A stretch of DNA of 64,000 nucleotides from Roseateles sp. XES5 (GCF_020535545.1 NZ_CP084753.1:558001-622000), one strand, 5' to 3'. Shown: positions 16,980 through 25,869, counted from the first letter of the stretch. Notes: generated by a model not told the origin, from the letters alone. A program made the numbers and translations.

Positions 16980-18152
16980 TCACTCCACCGGCGGCAGGAC
17001 GAACCAGTCGTCGGACTTCACGGTCCACTTGCCGTCGACGAGCTGCATGATCTTGGTGGCCTGCATCGGCGAATGGGCCTTCGCCTCGCCGAAGGAATAG
17101 GCGCTGCCGGCGATCGGATATTTCAGCTCCTTGCCTTCCTTCAGCGCTGCCGTCACGGCTTCGCGGGTGACTTCGCCCTCGATGCCGGAGATCGTGTCGA
17201 TCATCACCTTGGCCGCCATGTAGCCGCCCTGCGAGAAGGCGGTCTTGGCAAGGCCGGCCGCCTCCATGGTCTTCGCCCAGTCAGCATTCGCCTCGGTGGC
17301 CTCGGTATAGGGCTCCCATTCCGTGCCGACATAGACCGGCTGCTTGCTGTCGGCGAGCGCCTTGGAAACGCCTTCCGTATAGCCGGGAGCGAGGAACAGC
17401 CAGTTGATGCCGGTGATCTTCTGCGCATCCGCCGTCTTGACCCACTGCACGACGCCCGGCTCGACCTGGTTGGTCAGCACGGCGTCGCAGCCCGCGTCAC
17501 GCGCCTTGATCACGTAGGGCGTCAGGTCGCCCTGCATCGGCAGCGTCACGTCGGTCAGCGTGATCGTGTTGCCGCTCATCTTCTCCCAGCGTGCGACGGC
17601 CGCAGCATAGGCTTCCTGCGTGCCGCCGATGATGCTGAAGAACGTGCAGAGCTTCTTGGCGCCAAGGTTCTTGGTGGCATAGTCGAGCACGGCGGTCGTC
17701 AGCGTGTAGGGACCGACATTGACCGGCGAGACGCTCGGCGCGTTGAAGCAGAGCGGGTCGACGCCGACGCCCTGAACGGCGAGCACGTCGTTGCGATCAT
17801 AGGTCGCCGCGTTGACGGCACAGTCGAGCAGGCTCGCACCGCCGGCGAGCGCCACGACGCCCTTGTTGTCGATGAGGTCGCGCGCCGCCTGGGCGGCGAC
17901 CTGCGGGTCGCCCTTGTCGTCGGCGATGGTGAACTCGACCTTGCAACCGTTGATGCCGCCGGCCTCGTTGAGCTGCTGGAAGACGGCGGCCGTGGCGCGC
18001 GGCGCATCGGAGAAGTCGACGACGCCGGTGACGGTGGAGACGGCGCCGATCTGGATCGGGCCGTTCTCGCAGGTCGGTGCAGCCGCCGCCGAGGAGGCAG
18101 CGGCCAGAAGGATCGCCGCGGAGGCGAGGAGGAGATTTCGGGTCTGTGTCAT
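16980..18152 (-). CDS. ABC transporter substrate-binding protein, Leu/Ile/Val-type (system 2)
   Basis: 390-residue periplasmic binding protein with a Sec signal ending near residue 25 (SSAAAAP). Mature marks are IQIGAVSTVTG, NEAGGINGC and ADDKGDPQVAAQAARDL. It has cysteines at TCENG, GCKVE, LDCAV, PLCFN, LCTFF and GCDAV, and is paralogous to the system 1 binding protein. The frame opens at 18203, but the ATG at 18152 (MTQTRNLLL) has a GGGAGC site and starts at the signal peptide. It follows the amidohydrolase gene by 122 bases on the same strand, so both may share one IclR-controlled promoter. Confidence 0.88.
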   Translation of the reverse strand: MTQTRNLLLASAAILLAAASSAAAAPTCENGPIQIGAVSTVTGVVDFSDAPRATAAVFQQLNEAGGINGCKVEFTIADDKGDPQVAAQAARDLIDNKGVVALAGGASLLDCAVNAATYDRNDVLAVQGVGVDPLCFNAPSVSPVNVGPYTLTTAVLDYATKNLGAKKLCTFFSIIGGTQEAYAAAVARWEKMSGNTITLTDVTLPMQGDLTPYVIKARDAGCDAVLTNQVEPGVVQWVKTADAQKITGINWLFLAPGYTEGVSKALADSKQPVYVGTEWEPYTEATEANADWAKTMEAAGLAKTAFSQGGYMAAKVMIDTISGIEGEVTREAVTAALKEGKELKYPIAGSAYSFGEAKAHSPMQATKIMQLVDGKWTVKSDDWFVLPPVE

Positions 18153-18274
18153 GCTGCTCCCTTTCATTTTATTTGGATGAGACCTGAGGCAACGCCGGTT
18201 CACCGGGGTTGCTCATGCCTCTTTTTCTCGCCGCGCTGTCCGACGCCGAAGCCGCGGCATCGGCCGAAAATGCA

Positions 18275-19933
18275 CTAGCGCCGGTAGACGGCGCGGCCTT
18301 CGAAATAGGTGGTCAGGACCTTGGTGGCGGCGATGCGGTTCGCCGCGATATCGAAGAGGTTCTGGTCCAGCACGATGATATCGGCCGACTTGCCGGGTTC
18401 GATGGAGCCGGTCTCGGCGCCCAGTCCCATGGCGATGGCGGAATTCAGCGTGAAGATGCGGATGGCGGTCGCAAGGTCGATGGCCTGCTCCGGCCAGAGC
18501 GAGACGCCGGCGAAGGCGCCGGAGGGATTCTGGCGCGTCACCATGCCCTCGATGCCGTTCAGCGGATCGGGCACGGGGATGACCGGCCAGTCGGAGCCGC
18601 CGGCAAGCAGCGCGCCGCTCCGGTCGAGGTCGGCGATCGGCCAGAAGCGCGTGGCGCGCTCCTCGCCCATGGCTTCCTTGTGGCCCTCGAGGAAGGTCGT
18701 CGGGTACCAGATCATCGGGCAGAGGTCGGCGACGACCTGAAGCGAGGCGAAACGCGCGATATCCTCGGGACGGACATAGCTTGCATGCGCGATGTGGTGC
18801 AGCACCTTGCTCGGACCGTTGAAATGGCGCACCGCCTCGACCGCGTCGAGCATTTCCGTGACGGCATAGTCGCCGGCGCAGTGAATCTTCAGGCCCATGC
18901 CCAGCTTTTCCGACTTGTCGACATATTTGACGAGGTCGGGGTAGCTGACCAGCACCTCGCCGCGATAGCCGTGGGGATGCGCCGCATCGTCCACATAGGC
19001 ATCGTGGAACGCGCCCGTGCGTGCGCCGGGCACGCCGTCAAGGAAGATCTTGGTGTAGTTCGGATGCACATGCTTCGAACGATAATCGTCGCGCAGCGCC
19101 AGCAACTCATCGCCCGAAAGGCCGAACATGAAGGACGGCTCGATCAGCGGCAGGGACGTGACGGCCCAGGCGGTCAGTTCGCCCTTGTCGTCCAGCCCCT
19201 TCAGCGCCTTGAGAATGGAGAGCACGGAGGCGGCATCCTGGAAGGCCGTGACTCCGTAGGAATTGACGATCTCTACGGCGCGGGCGACCGCAGCCTCCCC
19301 CATCGCCTCGGTGAAATGGTCGGCGGCGACGCGCTCGACGATACCGGCCGCGGATTCGATGAGAAGGCCCGTCAGCTTGCCGGTAACGGGGTCGCGGCCG
19401 AAGGCGCCGGCCGGCGGGTCGGGCTGGTTGTCGGAAATGCCTGACAGGCGCATCGCTTCGCTGTTGACCCAGCGATTGTGCATGGTTTCGTCGCGCAGCA
19501 GCACCGGATGGCCGAGGCCGGCCGCATCGAGCTTTACGAGCGCCGCCTGCGTGTTGAGCGCGGTGATCATGTCCGCACCCCACTGGTTCGCGACGATCCA
19601 CTGGCCGGGGCCCGCGGCTTCCGCCTGGGCACGCACATGGGCACAGATCGCGTCGACGGAGGCGCCGGCGGGAAGCTGCGTTTCGAAGAGGTCCGCCTGC
19701 CCACCCATCATGATGTGATTGTGGATGTCGACAAAGCCGGGCATCGACATGCGCCCCTCGAGATCGACCATCTCGGTGCCTTCACCGCGATAGGTTTCGA
19801 TCTCGGCTGCACTGCCGACGGCGAGAATGCGGCCTCCGGCAATGGCGACGGCCTCGGCCCAGGCATTGGCGGCGTCGACCGTATAAATGCGGCCACGGGT
19901 AAGGATGAGGTCTGCGCGCGGCGTCCCAGTCAT
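18275..19933 (-). CDS. YtcJ-like amidohydrolase (amidohydrolase family 3)
   Basis: 552-residue metal-dependent hydrolase. The binuclear-site His pair is in DIHNH (about residues 69-73). Further candidates are the Lys in TKIFLDG near 303, the His in KIHCAGD near 357 and in LHHIAHA near 384, and the Asp in GGSDWPV near 465. The C-terminal SIEPGKSADIIVLD is typical. The family hydrolyses amide or related bonds in small molecules; the substrate cannot be told. A perfect 17-bp palindrome lies 20 bases before the ATG, and the same palindrome precedes the APC permease, so these genes probably form one IclR regulon. Confidence 0.88.
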   Translation of the reverse strand: MTGTPRADLILTRGRIYTVDAANAWAEAVAIAGGRILAVGSAAEIETYRGEGTEMVDLEGRMSMPGFVDIHNHIMMGGQADLFETQLPAGASVDAICAHVRAQAEAAGPGQWIVANQWGADMITALNTQAALVKLDAAGLGHPVLLRDETMHNRWVNSEAMRLSGISDNQPDPPAGAFGRDPVTGKLTGLLIESAAGIVERVAADHFTEAMGEAAVARAVEIVNSYGVTAFQDAASVLSILKALKGLDDKGELTAWAVTSLPLIEPSFMFGLSGDELLALRDDYRSKHVHPNYTKIFLDGVPGARTGAFHDAYVDDAAHPHGYRGEVLVSYPDLVKYVDKSEKLGMGLKIHCAGDYAVTEMLDAVEAVRHFNGPSKVLHHIAHASYVRPEDIARFASLQVVADLCPMIWYPTTFLEGHKEAMGEERATRFWPIADLDRSGALLAGGSDWPVIPVPDPLNGIEGMVTRQNPSGAFAGVSLWPEQAIDLATAIRIFTLNSAIAMGLGAETGSIEPGKSADIIVLDQNLFDIAANRIAATKVLTTYFEGRAVYRR

Positions 19934-19952
19934 AACGTGATGTTCCCTTTTC

Positions 19953-19969
19953 GGTTCATTATTTGAACC
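19953..19969. promoter_or_regulatory. IclR-type operator, copy A
   Basis: Perfect inverted repeat GGTTCATTATTTGAACC (GGTTCA-5-TGAACC), 20 bases upstream of the amidohydrolase start. An identical 17-mer occurs at 23266-23282 upstream of the APC permease, next to the divergent iclR gene. Binding by that IclR protein is inferred. Confidence 0.75.
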
Positions 19970-20007
19970 TTGTTTTCAGCATGAGCTTGCCGCAGGTGCG
20001 CAACGCT

Positions 20008-20033
20008 GTCAATATAGTTCACACGTTAAATAT
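20008..20033 (-). promoter_or_regulatory. Second conserved promoter block, copy A
   Basis: 26-base block matching 20 of 26 positions with 23321-23346 and lying exactly 38 bases from the palindrome in both promoters. On the minus strand it ends in TTGAC(A), a likely -35 element, preceded by TTAAC and TGAAC half-sites that may be an upstream activator site. Confidence 0.6.
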
Positions 20034-20073
20034 ATGAATGCAGTGCGATATTCCGCCGGCCGACACAGGCGCC

Positions 20074-20122
20074 AAAAACCGCAACACCCGGCGGAGCAGG
20101 ACTTGCCTGTTCCGCCGGGTGT
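20074..20122 (-). terminator. Rho-independent terminator after the PuuC-like gene
   Basis: Perfect 12-bp stem ACACCCGGCGGA / TCCGCCGGGTGT, extended inward by a G-T pair and CAGG / CCTG around an ACTTG loop. On the minus strand it is followed by a T5 run (A5 at 20074-20078). It ends the permease/aldehyde dehydrogenase operon, so the amidohydrolase needs its own promoter. Confidence 0.8.
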
Positions 20123-20181
20123 CACCGCCGCATGTTCTGGGAGGAGGATGCGCGCGATCAACTTGTCGCGAGGACGACACT

Positions 20182-21660
20182 TCAGAGCTGGATCCAGGCC
20201 GTCTTCAGGTCGAGATACTTTTCCAGGGCATGCAGCGACTTGTCGTGACCGTTGCCGGATTGGCGCACGCCGCCGAGCGGCACGGTATTGTCTGCCCCGC
20301 CATAGGTATTGACATGCACGACGCCGGCGCGAATGCTGCGCACCATGCGATGGGCCCGCGACAGGTTGGAAGTCCAGACCGCTGAAGCGAGGCCGTAATC
20401 GGTGGCGTTGGCGATGCGCAATGCCTCCTCCTCGCCGTCGAAGGGAATGATCGAGAGGATCGGGCCGAACACTTCCTCGCGCGCGAGCGTCATGCCGGGC
20501 GTGACGTCGAAGACGGTCGGCTCCATGTAGAAGCCGCCGGTCTCTGCGAGAATCCGCTTGCCGCCGGTGCGCAGCCGCGCCCCTTCCGAGAGCGCCTGTT
20601 CGGCAAAACCGAGGTCCTTGCCAAGCTGCGCCTCGCTGGAGATCGCGCCGGCCTCGGTGGTCATGAGCAAGGGGTCGCCGACCTTCATGGCGGCGGCGAT
20701 GGCCGCCACCTTCGCGGAAAATTCCTCGGCGATGGACCGCTCGACGAGCAGGCGCGAGCCCGCGACGCAGACCTGCCCGGAATTGCGGAAGATGCCATAG
20801 GCCGAGGTCTTCGCCGCCTTGTCGAGGTCAGGCGCATCGGCAAAGACGACATTCGGCGACTTGCCGCCGAGTTCCAGATAGACGCGCTTGAGGTTGGAGC
20901 GCGCCGAATATTCCAGCAGCCGCCGGCCGACCGGGCCGGAACCGGTGAAGACCAGAACGTCGATATCGGGATGAAGGCCCATCGCCTCGCCGGTGACGGC
21001 GCCGCGGCCGGTGACGACATTGAGCACGCCCTCCGGAAGGCCGGCTTCGGCACAGAGTTCGGCAAGGCGAAGCAGCGACAGGGAGGCGACTTCCGCCGGC
21101 TTCAGCACGACGGAATTGCCGGCGGCAAGCGCCGGGGCGATCTTCCACGCGCCGATCATCAGGGGGAAATTCCACGGCACGATGGCGCCGACGACGCCGA
21201 CAGGTTCGCGGTGAATGAGGCCGAGAACGTCGCCCGATGTCGGCGCGATCTCGTCATAGACCTTGTCGATGGCCTCGGCATAGTAGCGGAAACTGCCGGC
21301 GGCGCTGCCGGGTTCGGCCTTCAGCGCCATGGCGATTTCCGTGCCGTTGTCGCGCACGCCGAGCACGGCAAGCTCCAGCGCGTGTTTTTCTATCAGGTCC
21401 GCGATCTTCAGCAGAACCTTCTTGCGCTCGGCCGGTGCGGCCTTGGACCAACGGCCCTTCTCGAAGGCGGCGCGCGCGGCCTTGACGGCACGGTCGACAT
21501 CGGCGACGCCGGCATCGGCAATGGTCGTCAGCCTGCGGCCGTCGATGGGCGAGGTCACGTCCAGCGCCGCGCCATCGGCAGCTTCCCGCCAGTTGCCGTC
21601 GATGAACAGCGCGCGCGGGGCGACGGCGAGGTTGCGGAGCGCTTCGATCTTTTCCTGCAT
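20182..21660 (-). CDS. PuuC-like aldehyde dehydrogenase
   Basis: 492-residue NAD(P)-dependent ALDH close in length and motifs to gamma-glutamyl-gamma-aminobutyraldehyde dehydrogenase. Catalytic Cys is in NSGQVCVAGSRL, the Glu in LELGGKSPN, with IVPWNFPLM and FTGSGPVGRR for coenzyme binding. The ATG at 21660 is preceded by AAGGA; the longer frame to 21690 lacks a site. It follows the APC permease by 58 bases on the same strand and ends at a strong terminator. Together with the permease and the IclR regulator it suggests uptake and oxidation of an amine-derived or amino-aldehyde compound. Confidence 0.85.
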   Translation of the reverse strand: MQEKIEALRNLAVAPRALFIDGNWREAADGAALDVTSPIDGRRLTTIADAGVADVDRAVKAARAAFEKGRWSKAAPAERKKVLLKIADLIEKHALELAVLGVRDNGTEIAMALKAEPGSAAGSFRYYAEAIDKVYDEIAPTSGDVLGLIHREPVGVVGAIVPWNFPLMIGAWKIAPALAAGNSVVLKPAEVASLSLLRLAELCAEAGLPEGVLNVVTGRGAVTGEAMGLHPDIDVLVFTGSGPVGRRLLEYSARSNLKRVYLELGGKSPNVVFADAPDLDKAAKTSAYGIFRNSGQVCVAGSRLLVERSIAEEFSAKVAAIAAAMKVGDPLLMTTEAGAISSEAQLGKDLGFAEQALSEGARLRTGGKRILAETGGFYMEPTVFDVTPGMTLAREEVFGPILSIIPFDGEEEALRIANATDYGLASAVWTSNLSRAHRMVRSIRAGVVHVNTYGGADNTVPLGGVRQSGNGHDKSLHALEKYLDLKTAWIQL

Positions 21661-21718
21661 TGTCTTTCCTTGAAGAACGGAGCGACGCACCGAAGCGCGT
21701 CGCTCCTTCAGGCCAGTC

Positions 21719-23170
21719 TCAGATTTCCTGCCGCACGCCGAGGCGCGCGAAGGCTTTGGCGTCGCCCGCCTTGAGGCGCAGGGCGCACAGGAAGCCGAAG
21801 GCCGCAGCGATCAGCACCAGGCCCGGCAGCAGCACGGCCAGCGCCCCTTCGGCCCCGGCGAGCGCGCCGAAGTTCGTGGCAATATAGACCACCAGCGCGG
21901 CAAGGATCAGCCCCGTCACGACCGGCAACACCGCCGTCACCAGCTTGTTGCCTTCGAGAGCCGGGTTGCGGCCGAAGAAGGCGACGATGGAGAAGGCCGT
22001 CAGCGCCATCAGGAGAATGATCGCCAGCGTGCCGACATTCGTCAGCCAGGAGAACAGCGCCAGCACCGGATCCTGCCCCGTGAAGGCGAAGAGCGCGACG
22101 ACGACGATGGCGATGACCGTCTGGACGATCGAGCCGACATGCGGGCTCTGGAAGACCGGATGGGTGACGCCCAGCGCCTTGGGCAGCAGGCCTTCGCGGC
22201 CGGCGACGTAGAGATAGCGGGCAACGCCGTTGTGGAACGCGACGACGCCGGCAAAGAGGCTGGTAATGAGCAGGATGCTCATGATGGTGGTGATGCTGCC
22301 GCCGACATAGCGATCCGCCAGACCGAAGAGGAAGGTGGTCGGATCGGCAAGGCCCTGGATTTCGCCGACCAGCTTGTCGGCGCCGGCGCCGTTGACCATC
22401 AGCCAGGAGGTCAGCATGTAGAAGAGGCCGATGATCAGCACGGAGATATAGGTGGCGCGCGGCACGGTCTTTTCCGGTTCGCGGGCTTCCTCGCTGTAGA
22501 TGGTCGTCGCCTCGAAGCCGATGAAGGCGGCGAAGCAGAACAGGATGCCGATGGCCGGCGTGCCGCTCATGAAGGCCGACGGCGTGAAGGGCACGGCGGA
22601 AAGGCCGCTATCGCCGCCCTGCACCAGAATGGCGGCGTCGATGACCAGCACGACGAGATATTCCAGTACGACCAGCACGGCGAGCACGCGGGCGGAGAAA
22701 TCCACCCGGCGGTAGCCGAAGACGGCGACCACGGCGATGCCGATATAGGTCCAGACCCACCAGGGCAGTTCAAGGCCGTAGCCGGCGAAGAAGCCGGCCG
22801 TCGCGGCGCCGAAGAGGCCGAAAACGCCGATCTGCATGGCATTATAGGCGAGGATCGCGATGAGCGCGGCGGCACCGCCGGCAAGACCGCCAAGACCCTG
22901 CGCGGTATAGGCATAGAAGGCGCCGGCATTGCTGATATGGCGGGCCATGGCGACATAGCCGACCGCGAACAGCAGCAGCACCGTCGTCACGAAGGCGAAG
23001 GTCAGCGGAATGCCCGGCCCGTTGCCGAGCATCATCGACAGCGGCACGCCGCCGGCAACGGCCGTCAACGGCGCGGCGGCCGAGACGACGAGGAAGGTAA
23101 CGGCCCCGACCCCGAGGCTGTTCTTGCGCAACTGGTTCGTGCCACCCTGCGGCACGGTGGTATCGGTCAT
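21719..23170 (-). CDS. APC-family amino acid/polyamine permease
   Basis: 483-residue inner-membrane transporter with about 12 hydrophobic helices. The APC hallmark is near the N-terminus (LVVSAAAPLTAVAGGVPLSM) and IGFEATTIYSEEAREPEKTVPRA lies near residue 225, at the conserved G[FY]E..A..EE.. motif. The frame is open to 23272 but that start lies inside the palindromic operator; the ATG at 23170 has a GGAGAGG site and is preferred. It heads an operon with the PuuC-like aldehyde dehydrogenase and is divergent from iclR. Confidence 0.88.
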   Translation of the reverse strand: MTDTTVPQGGTNQLRKNSLGVGAVTFLVVSAAAPLTAVAGGVPLSMMLGNGPGIPLTFAFVTTVLLLFAVGYVAMARHISNAGAFYAYTAQGLGGLAGGAAALIAILAYNAMQIGVFGLFGAATAGFFAGYGLELPWWVWTYIGIAVVAVFGYRRVDFSARVLAVLVVLEYLVVLVIDAAILVQGGDSGLSAVPFTPSAFMSGTPAIGILFCFAAFIGFEATTIYSEEAREPEKTVPRATYISVLIIGLFYMLTSWLMVNGAGADKLVGEIQGLADPTTFLFGLADRYVGGSITTIMSILLITSLFAGVVAFHNGVARYLYVAGREGLLPKALGVTHPVFQSPHVGSIVQTVIAIVVVALFAFTGQDPVLALFSWLTNVGTLAIILLMALTAFSIVAFFGRNPALEGNKLVTAVLPVVTGLILAALVVYIATNFGALAGAEGALAVLLPGLVLIAAAFGFLCALRLKAGDAKAFARLGVRQEI

Positions 23171-23265
23171 GATCCTCTCCCATCCTGACGGCACGCCGCT
23201 TGCGGCTGCCGCCCTCCAATGCCGTCGCGCCAGGCGAACGGCGGTTCCCGTTGAAAGTCGCTTGC

Positions 23266-23282
23266 GGTTCATTATTTGAACC
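23266..23282. promoter_or_regulatory. IclR-type operator, copy B
   Basis: Perfect 17-bp palindrome GGTTCATTATTTGAACC, identical to copy A at 19953-19969, in the 218-base gap between the APC permease and the divergent iclR gene. A TATAAT sequence on the minus strand (23292-23297) lies beside it. Confidence 0.78.
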
Positions 23283-23320
23283 CGTATTTTAATTATAGAT
23301 TTGCAAACACCTGCCCTGCC

Positions 23321-23346
23321 GTCAAGTTATTTCTCATGTTAAGTAT
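23321..23346 (-). promoter_or_regulatory. Second conserved promoter block, copy B
   Basis: Matches the block at 20008-20033 at 20 of 26 bases and sits at the same 38-base distance from the palindrome. It ends in TTGAC on the minus strand. It is also 42 bases upstream of the iclR start, so it could serve autoregulation. Confidence 0.6.
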
Positions 23347-23388
23347 CTTGCGGGATGAGGTGGAAACCGGACATTCGGGGAGGAACAC

Positions 23389-24138
23389 ATGAGCACCATC
23401 GGCAAGGCCCTTATTCTGCTCGACCTGGTCGCGGGTCTCGACAAGGATATCGGTCTGACCGACCTTGCGCGCCTTTCCGATCTCGACAAGGCGACGACAC
23501 GGCGCTTCCTGGTGGAACTGGAGAAGCACGGCTTCGTGGAGCAGGACGGCGAGACGCGCAAATACCGGCTCGGCGCTGCACCGGTGCGCCTCGCGCGCAT
23601 CCGCCAGGCGCGCTTTCCCTTCATCGCCGTCGCCGCCCCCTTCGTGAAGGTGCTGGCGGAGGAAACGGACGAGACGGTTCATCTGTCGGAATTTTCCGGC
23701 GGGCGGCTCGCCACCATCCATGTCGAGACATCCTCGCAGGCCCATCGCGTGATCGTCGATGTCGGCTCCACCCTGCCCTTCCATGCCACCGCCTCGGGCA
23801 TCGCCTTCCTCTCCTACCTGCCGCAGGGCGAAATCGACCGCGCGCTGTCAAAGCCGCTGGAACGCTTTTCGCCGCACACGACGGTCGATGCCGGCGAGGT
23901 GCGCAGCCTTGTGCGGGAAACGACGGAGCGGGGGTTCTCGATCAACCGGCAGGGCTTCGAGATCGGCGTCATCAGCACCGCCGCGCCGATCCTGGCGCCC
24001 AATGGCCGGCCGGTCGGATCGCTTGCCGTGGCCGCACCCATCGCACGGGCGGACACCGCCAAGATGCTGGAGATCGGCGCCAGGACACGCGCCGCCGCAA
24101 AGGCCATCGCGGAGAGCTATTACGGAGCCAAGCGCTAG
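23389..24138 (+). CDS. IclR-family transcriptional regulator
   Basis: 249 residues: a winged helix-turn-helix domain at about residues 1-65 (LTDLARLSDLDKATTRRFLV) and a C-terminal IclR effector domain at about 75-245, with typical VHLSEFSGGRLATIHVE and FHATASGIAFLSYLP stretches. It begins at an ATG after a GGGGAGG site. It is divergent from the APC permease, and two identical palindromes in the region are its likely operators. It converges with the Lrp gene, 4 bases apart. Confidence 0.9.
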   Translation: MSTIGKALILLDLVAGLDKDIGLTDLARLSDLDKATTRRFLVELEKHGFVEQDGETRKYRLGAAPVRLARIRQARFPFIAVAAPFVKVLAEETDETVHLSEFSGGRLATIHVETSSQAHRVIVDVGSTLPFHATASGIAFLSYLPQGEIDRALSKPLERFSPHTTVDAGEVRSLVRETTERGFSINRQGFEIGVISTAAPILAPNGRPVGSLAVAAPIARADTAKMLEIGARTRAAAKAIAESYYGAKR

Positions 24139-24142
24139 GTGC

Positions 24143-24607
24143 TTAGCGCCGGCCACGCGGCTTCGTCGCCAGCACATTGCGGATCGCGAAGCTCGAATGG
24201 ATGCGCGACACGCCGGGCATGGCGGAGAGGATTTCCTTGTGGATGCGCTCGAATTCGCCGGCGCTGGCGATCTCGACGCGCAGCAGATAGTCTGAACCGC
24301 CCGTCATCAGGAAACATTCGCGGATTTCCGGGTGCTTGCGCACCGCCGCCTCGAAGCGGTCGAGATGGTCCTCCGTCTGCCGTTCCAGCGTGATGTTGAT
24401 GATGACGGCGATCATCGATTCGGCGTTGCCGGCATCGACGAGCGCCGTGTAGCCGCGGATGACGCCGGCCTGTTCCATCAGCTTGATGCGCCGCAGACAC
24501 GCCGATGGAGACAGGCCGACCTCGGCCGCAAGGCTGGCATTGCTCATGCGCGCATCGAGCCGGAGGAGCCGAAGAATATTGCGGTCGATCGCATCAAGAG
24601 CGGCCAT
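24143..24607 (-). CDS. Lrp/AsnC-family regulator of the alr-dadA operon
   Basis: 154 residues with the AsnC HTH at about 5-60 (DAIDRNILRLLRLDARM, then AEVGLSPSACLRRIKLME) and an RAM ligand-binding domain at about 70-145 (IRECFLMTGGSDYLLRVE). It is divergent from alanine racemase/DadA, the usual arrangement for an L-alanine-responsive DadR or AldR-type activator. The 125-base gap contains a tandem array of AATCAnGC repeats. Confidence 0.85.
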   Translation of the reverse strand: MAALDAIDRNILRLLRLDARMSNASLAAEVGLSPSACLRRIKLMEQAGVIRGYTALVDAGNAESMIAVIINITLERQTEDHLDRFEAAVRKHPEIRECFLMTGGSDYLLRVEIASAGEFERIHKEILSAMPGVSRIHSSFAIRNVLATKPRGRR

Positions 24608-24644
24608 GGCAGATCATTCCAAAAAATCACCGTTTCTTTCAACA

Positions 24645-24671
24645 ATCATGCAATCACGCAACAATCAAGCA
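24645..24671. promoter_or_regulatory. Tandem AATCAnGC repeats in the lrp-alr intergenic region
   Basis: AATCATGC, AATCACGC and AATCAAGC at 24645, 24653 and 24664: three near-identical 8-mers, the first two abutting and the third 3 bases further on. Multiple evenly spaced degenerate sites are typical for Lrp-family proteins, so this is a candidate operator for the divergent regulator. Confidence 0.5.
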
Positions 24672-24732
24672 CTGTTTCGTCGGCAATTTCGTGATCGTTT
24701 CACTACTTTCCCGCAAACGGGGGAGACGGGGC

Positions 24733-25842
24733 ATGCACCGCACGGAAGACGATTACGGCAACGCGTCGGGCTACCTGACGATCGACCTGACGGCCCTTGC
24801 CCGCAACTACCGGCGGCTTTCGGCCGAGGTCGCGCCCGGCCAGGCTGCGGCCGTCGTCAAGGCGGATGCCTATGGGCTTGGCGCCGACCGGGTCGGCCCC
24901 GCACTCTATGCCGAAGGCTGCCGTCACTTCTTCGTCGCCCAGTTCGTCGAAGCCCTGCGCCTGAAGCCCCATCTTCCCGGCGATGCAACGCTCTTCGTGC
25001 TGAACGGCCTCCAGCCCGGCAACGAAACCGCTGCGGCCGAGCGCGGCATCGTGCCTGTCATCAATTCGCTGGAACAGTGGCATCAGTGGGCGGAAGCCGC
25101 CAGGACGCTCGGCCACACCCTGCCCGCCGTCCTGCAGTTCGATACGGGCATGTCGCGCCTCGGCCTGCCGCCCGAGGAGCGGGCGACGCTCGCCGGTCTC
25201 ATCGCCGCGGAAAGCGCTATCGAGGTGCTCTTCGTCATGAGCCATCTCGCCTCTGCCGACGATGCGGAGAGCGGGCAGAACGAAGACCAGCGCACCGAGA
25301 TGACGCGTGTCGCGGCAGACTTCCCGCAGTTTCCGCTCTGCTTTGCCAATTCGGGCGGCATCTTCCTCGGCAAGCCTTATCACGGCGTGCTCGCCCGTCC
25401 CGGCATTGCGCTTTATGGCGGCGCACCGACGGCCGGCAGAGCGAACCCGATGGAGCCCGTCGTCAGCCTCGAGGTCGCCGTGGTGCAGACCCGCACCGTG
25501 CCGGCCGGCATCCGCGTCGGCTACAGCGCGACCCATGTCACGACAGGCGAGACGCGGCTCGCCACCCTCGCCGCCGGCTATGCGGATGGCTTGCTGCGCA
25601 GCCTCTCCGGCCGCGGCGCTGTCTACCACGAGGGCGTGCGCCTGCCGATCGTCGGACGCGTCTCCATGGACAGCATCACCATCGACATCTCCGCCCGTCC
25701 CGAAGGCAAAATCGCGTTCGGCAGCCGGGTGGAGGTGCTGGGTCCCCATCAGACGCTGGAGGACGTCGCGCGCGACGCCGGCACCATCGCCTATGAAATC
25801 CTGACCAGCCTCGGCCACCGCTATGCGCGGCGCTACCGCTGA
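24733..25842 (+). CDS. alr: Alanine racemase (catabolic type)
   Basis: 369-residue PLP enzyme of fold type III. The PLP Lys is in AAVVKADAYGLG (about residue 40), the second catalytic Tyr region is RVGYSATHVT near 257, and GYADGLLR and RVSMDSITID follow. The frame is open from 24505, but the ATG at 24733 after GGGAGACGGGG gives the family's length. It is 27 bases upstream of dadA on the same strand; the two interconvert alanine enantiomers and oxidise the D-form, so this is probably a catabolic DadX-type racemase rather than the cell-wall enzyme. Confidence 0.9.
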   Translation: MHRTEDDYGNASGYLTIDLTALARNYRRLSAEVAPGQAAAVVKADAYGLGADRVGPALYAEGCRHFFVAQFVEALRLKPHLPGDATLFVLNGLQPGNETAAAERGIVPVINSLEQWHQWAEAARTLGHTLPAVLQFDTGMSRLGLPPEERATLAGLIAAESAIEVLFVMSHLASADDAESGQNEDQRTEMTRVAADFPQFPLCFANSGGIFLGKPYHGVLARPGIALYGGAPTAGRANPMEPVVSLEVAVVQTRTVPAGIRVGYSATHVTTGETRLATLAAGYADGLLRSLSGRGAVYHEGVRLPIVGRVSMDSITIDISARPEGKIAFGSRVEVLGPHQTLEDVARDAGTIAYEILTSLGHRYARRYR

Positions 25843-25869
25843 CGCCTTTTCTTTCCCTGTGAGGACATC

